Positions 61,240-64,000 of a stretch of 64,000 bases of DNA are shown here, piece after piece. How positions within the stretch are numbered: position 1 is the stretch's first letter; each line of letters begins with the position of its first letter. Both the position numbers and the translations under genes were made by a program. Location: assembly GCF_019925205.1 (NCBI RefSeq), contig NC_083560.1, positions 103,692,083-103,756,082 on the forward strand, read 5' to 3'. Under the pieces are notes generated by a model, which made no database searches, was not told the origin of the DNA, and saw only the letters and a list, made by a program, of their open reading frames with translations. The stretch comes from Metopolophium dirhodum. Lineage: Eukaryota; Arthropoda; Insecta; Hemiptera; Aphididae.

Positions 61240-61800
61240 AAACCGGTAGCTCTGCTGTGTATATGTCGAGTGTTTCTTGTCTTTGAGGGATAAAAAATAA
61301 TTATTGATTGTATAAATACAGAAAACCATTGTGAGCGCAGAACGCCTGTCAGCATATTATATTTCTAATGGGATATTTTATTATACAGTGTGATCACGAT
61401 TTCGGGTACCTAAACTACTTTTATACTGAAATTATTCTTCAATAATTCTAAAAAAGATAAAATATTAAGATATTTACATAATGTTCCTAGGTATTTAATT
61501 TTATGAAAACCCGTATTAATTTAGGCTCTACATAGATCCGTATCACCGTACCTCAATTTGTGGGTTATTAGATTATTACCATCGTAAGATTTTGAAATAT
61601 ATACGTACTATGTTTGGAAAATGCTAATATGAATATTTGATAAACATGCCAAATATCTACAATTATTTATATAAATGTAATAATTATAACAAAATTGATT
61701 TTAGTACAAATTGGTGAATGCTGTATGGTAACTTATAACCACCGATATTCCCGTTATTTTTTAACATTTTTTTTGATGAAAATTTAAGTACAGTGAATAA
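61240..61800 (+). repeat. Repeat A, diverged copy
   Basis: ggtagctctgctgtgtatat, then aaccattgtgagcgcagaac and gcctgtcagc, correspond to the left part of repeat A. ctatgtttggaaaatgctaatatgaata near 61607 corresponds to its gtgtatagaaaatgctaatataaac segment. Old and incomplete. Confidence 0.45.
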
Positions 61801-61937
61801 TATTATGAAGCTTTTACTATTAACTCCCCCCCGCCCACCCAAAAAAAAGTATCAACTAGAATTAATTTGCTACAATATATTTTTATTTACAATATATTTT
61901 ATAGACACAAAAAAAGCTGATCTCGTGAGAAGAAAGG

Positions 61938-62044
61938 TAGCACACTACTCGATATTTTCCACTTCAGCGAAAATGTATGAATCATAAATATGTTTTTTTT
62001 AATGTAATATCAAAAATATCGAGTACTTATTTGAGTAGCGTGCT
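61938..62044. repeat. Small foldback repeat, about 107 bp
   Basis: Left tagcacactactcgatatttt and right, in reverse complement, tagcacgctactc...tactcgatattttt form imperfect inverted ends. The left half recurs at 13168-13235 (gtagcac...actcaatattttccacttc...aatgtatgaatc). Probably a small MITE family. Confidence 0.5.
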
Positions 62045-62049
62045 AAGTT

Positions 62050-64000
62050 ATAAGTTAATTTTTTCGATTAATTACAAATAGTTGAAAAATAAAGTCAAAT
62101 AAAACATAATTTTTGCTGTAGGTATTTACCTATCTCTGAACGCTTTCTGGTATCTAGCATGAGTATTCATAATTTCTGAAATATATCTACTTTTAGCAAA
62201 TAATTCTAAAACTATCTATAAACTACCTATTATAATAGGTCGTAAAATGACCACGTTAGTGATCACACATTCAAACCGCTATAATCTGAAAATATTTTTT
62301 ACATATTTATTAGAAACTAAAATATAGGTAAAGTTAGGTTAGGTACCTAATAGTTATATTATTATCAGTATGAAATATTATATATCTATTTATCATGAAA
62401 TTCAATTTTTATACGCTTAAATAATTTAATTTTTACGCTTTTTAATTATTATTATACCTATATAATGGAATACTACATACACATACATCATAGGTACCTC
62501 CATATTATTGGTTATATATTATTTATACTTGTTTTATGAACATAATTAAAATATGGTTCAAACTTCAAATAATAATTTATAATAATCAATTATTAGTTTC
62601 AAATTTCAGTAATAAAACGAATATTGATTGATTGCAAATAAAAAATACTAAAAGCATAACATGTTTATAAGAGTGTGTAGTGTTATATGAAATCAACTAA
62701 CTACAGTTAAGACAGTAAATGGTCTGCATAGTTTCAGACATCTGTGACGTACGCTGAATTATTGTCTTATAAAGTTATTTGTATTATGTATGGGGTGCTT
62801 CAGTACTTGTATAGTTATACTCCATATGAGTGTATACCTACGTATAACATATTTTTTAAAACAGACGAATTGGACATAAAAATTAAACACATAATATTAT
62901 ATTATAATTTAATATAGCTGTAATATTACACGGAATTTGGCGTTTCTCGGGGATAAATGAAATCGAGATTTGCATCCACCTGTGGTTAGGTTCCAACTGG
63001 TTATTAACTGACTGATTCCAAACAAAAATAAATGAATATGTAGATATGATATTAATATTATTAATAGCGGTAGTAGTAATATCATTTTTTAGTCTATATA
63101 CATTACAATCAATAAAATATTGATTTTTATATATAATTATTTTATTAATAAAGACTAAGTAATTTGCACAATGAGTAAGATTGTTGAATACCTACAAATT
63201 ATTATAAAATAACTAGTGGTGGTCAAACGGAAATGATATAATTGATAGATGCCCGTGACCTTTTTTTAACATTTATATTTATAAATTATAAATTATATTT
63301 TTAACGATCAAATAGGTAGAGCATGTTAAAAAATCAGCCACACCCCCTTCCCCCCAAGGCGATTTCATTTTACCACCAATGAAAAGAACACTAATAAGTA
63401 GTGGGAGCGTGGGACTAAACATTCTATGGACATTATATATTATTTTTTTGGTGTATGATGTATTGATTTGTATTTAATAATATGACAAACACATATACTT
63501 AGTAGTTACTTGTTTGTTGGGGTTAATAAACTCCTATTATTCCTTGCCCTTTGATATAATAATACTAGTACTAGGTAGATACTGATGAAAATATTATAAT
63601 AATATACTCATCAATATAATATGTTGACAATATAGTATGTACCCAGGTGTATTATGTATACATTAACAGTGGGATCGAAGAGGAGCTATTATAGAAGTAT
63701 GATGAACGTATAACTATTTTACTATTTTAGTGATGACTGTAGCGTGGAAAGTTAGTTTGATCGGGAGAATAGCACAGATTTCTCGTGTTATACGAGTAAA
63801 TTATTATGCAGATCATTAAAAACAATATTTCGTATGTGTCCTCACGACGTGGAAGAGTCGGTAATGATACGCCCATTAAAACGGCATTTAGAATATCATT
63901 ACACCGCATATGCTGAATAGGCGCAGAGGTCGGTAGGTACTTAAAAGTGAAAGTTCCTCGTTGCACCAAACAAACATCCTATATATGCTTACAAAATATA
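62050..64000. other. AT-rich noncoding stretch
   Basis: No gene or element with supported ends. A GC-richer segment at 63830-63960 carries an 80-codon minus frame (63727-63969) with no recognisable motif. Confidence 0.5.

Noticed and set aside
62330..62345. ttaggttagg as insect telomeric repeat
   Set aside because: Only two units and no array; similar words elsewhere (about 1977, 42000) are equally short.

Overview
This is eukaryotic, strongly AT-rich DNA. There are no operons, no rRNA, no functional tRNA and no long open reading frames. The base composition, the many tataatattata and taggtacctata words, poly(A)-ended retroposons and several families of short inverted-repeat transposons fit a hemipteran insect, most likely an aphid. 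The aphid call rests on recalled familiarity with the dominant repeat family (repeat A below) and is an inference.

No complete, recognisable protein-coding gene can be supported. The window is intergenic or intronic DNA filled with transposon fossils. Two places look like the 5' ends of genes, each with TATA box, short leader, ATG and splice donor. One lies at 10355-10455 and the other at 45681-45784; the second starts with a short hydrophobic peptide that could open a signal peptide. A minus-strand reading frame at 50404-50613 has a possible 3' acceptor and a downstream AATAAA and could be a terminal exon. Two further single-exon frames (37160-37546 plus, 42247-42525 minus) are unassigned.

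Layout: 1-5500 is mostly featureless, with one CpG-rich patch (1710-2040) and one CAGTCTTGTA-type element (2554-3225). 5500-14300 holds a small transposon with a 10-bp target duplication (5536-5869), minus-strand copies of repeat A, the first promoter candidate and a perfect 15-bp hairpin (11824-11860). 14000-19100 holds hAT-type MITEs, a full repeat A copy and a trinucleotide-rich CpG patch. 24400-28700 is the densest stretch: a hAT MITE, a repeat A copy, a cysteine-rich coding relic, a C2H2 zinc-finger relic, a decayed LINE with RNase H, another repeat A end and a roughly 560-bp foldback palindrome. 31500-35000 has two related TA-flanked inverted-repeat elements and a local duplication. 40390-40850 has a hairpin and Helitron-like ends. 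44490-45400 shows a tRNA-derived SINE nested in an older element, with a clean 13-bp target duplication. 47900-51960 has minus-strand protein-like relics, the terminal-exon candidate and repeat A copies. 59094-62045 has three more small transposons.

The main biology visible is therefore layered transposition (hAT, TA-inserting, Helitron-like, LINE, SINE, foldback and possibly Polinton relics). The most useful leads are the short gene-end candidates and the unclassified repeat A, which carries an inverted pair of GATTCTGAGCGAA motifs. No new biological system could be demonstrated from the sequence alone.
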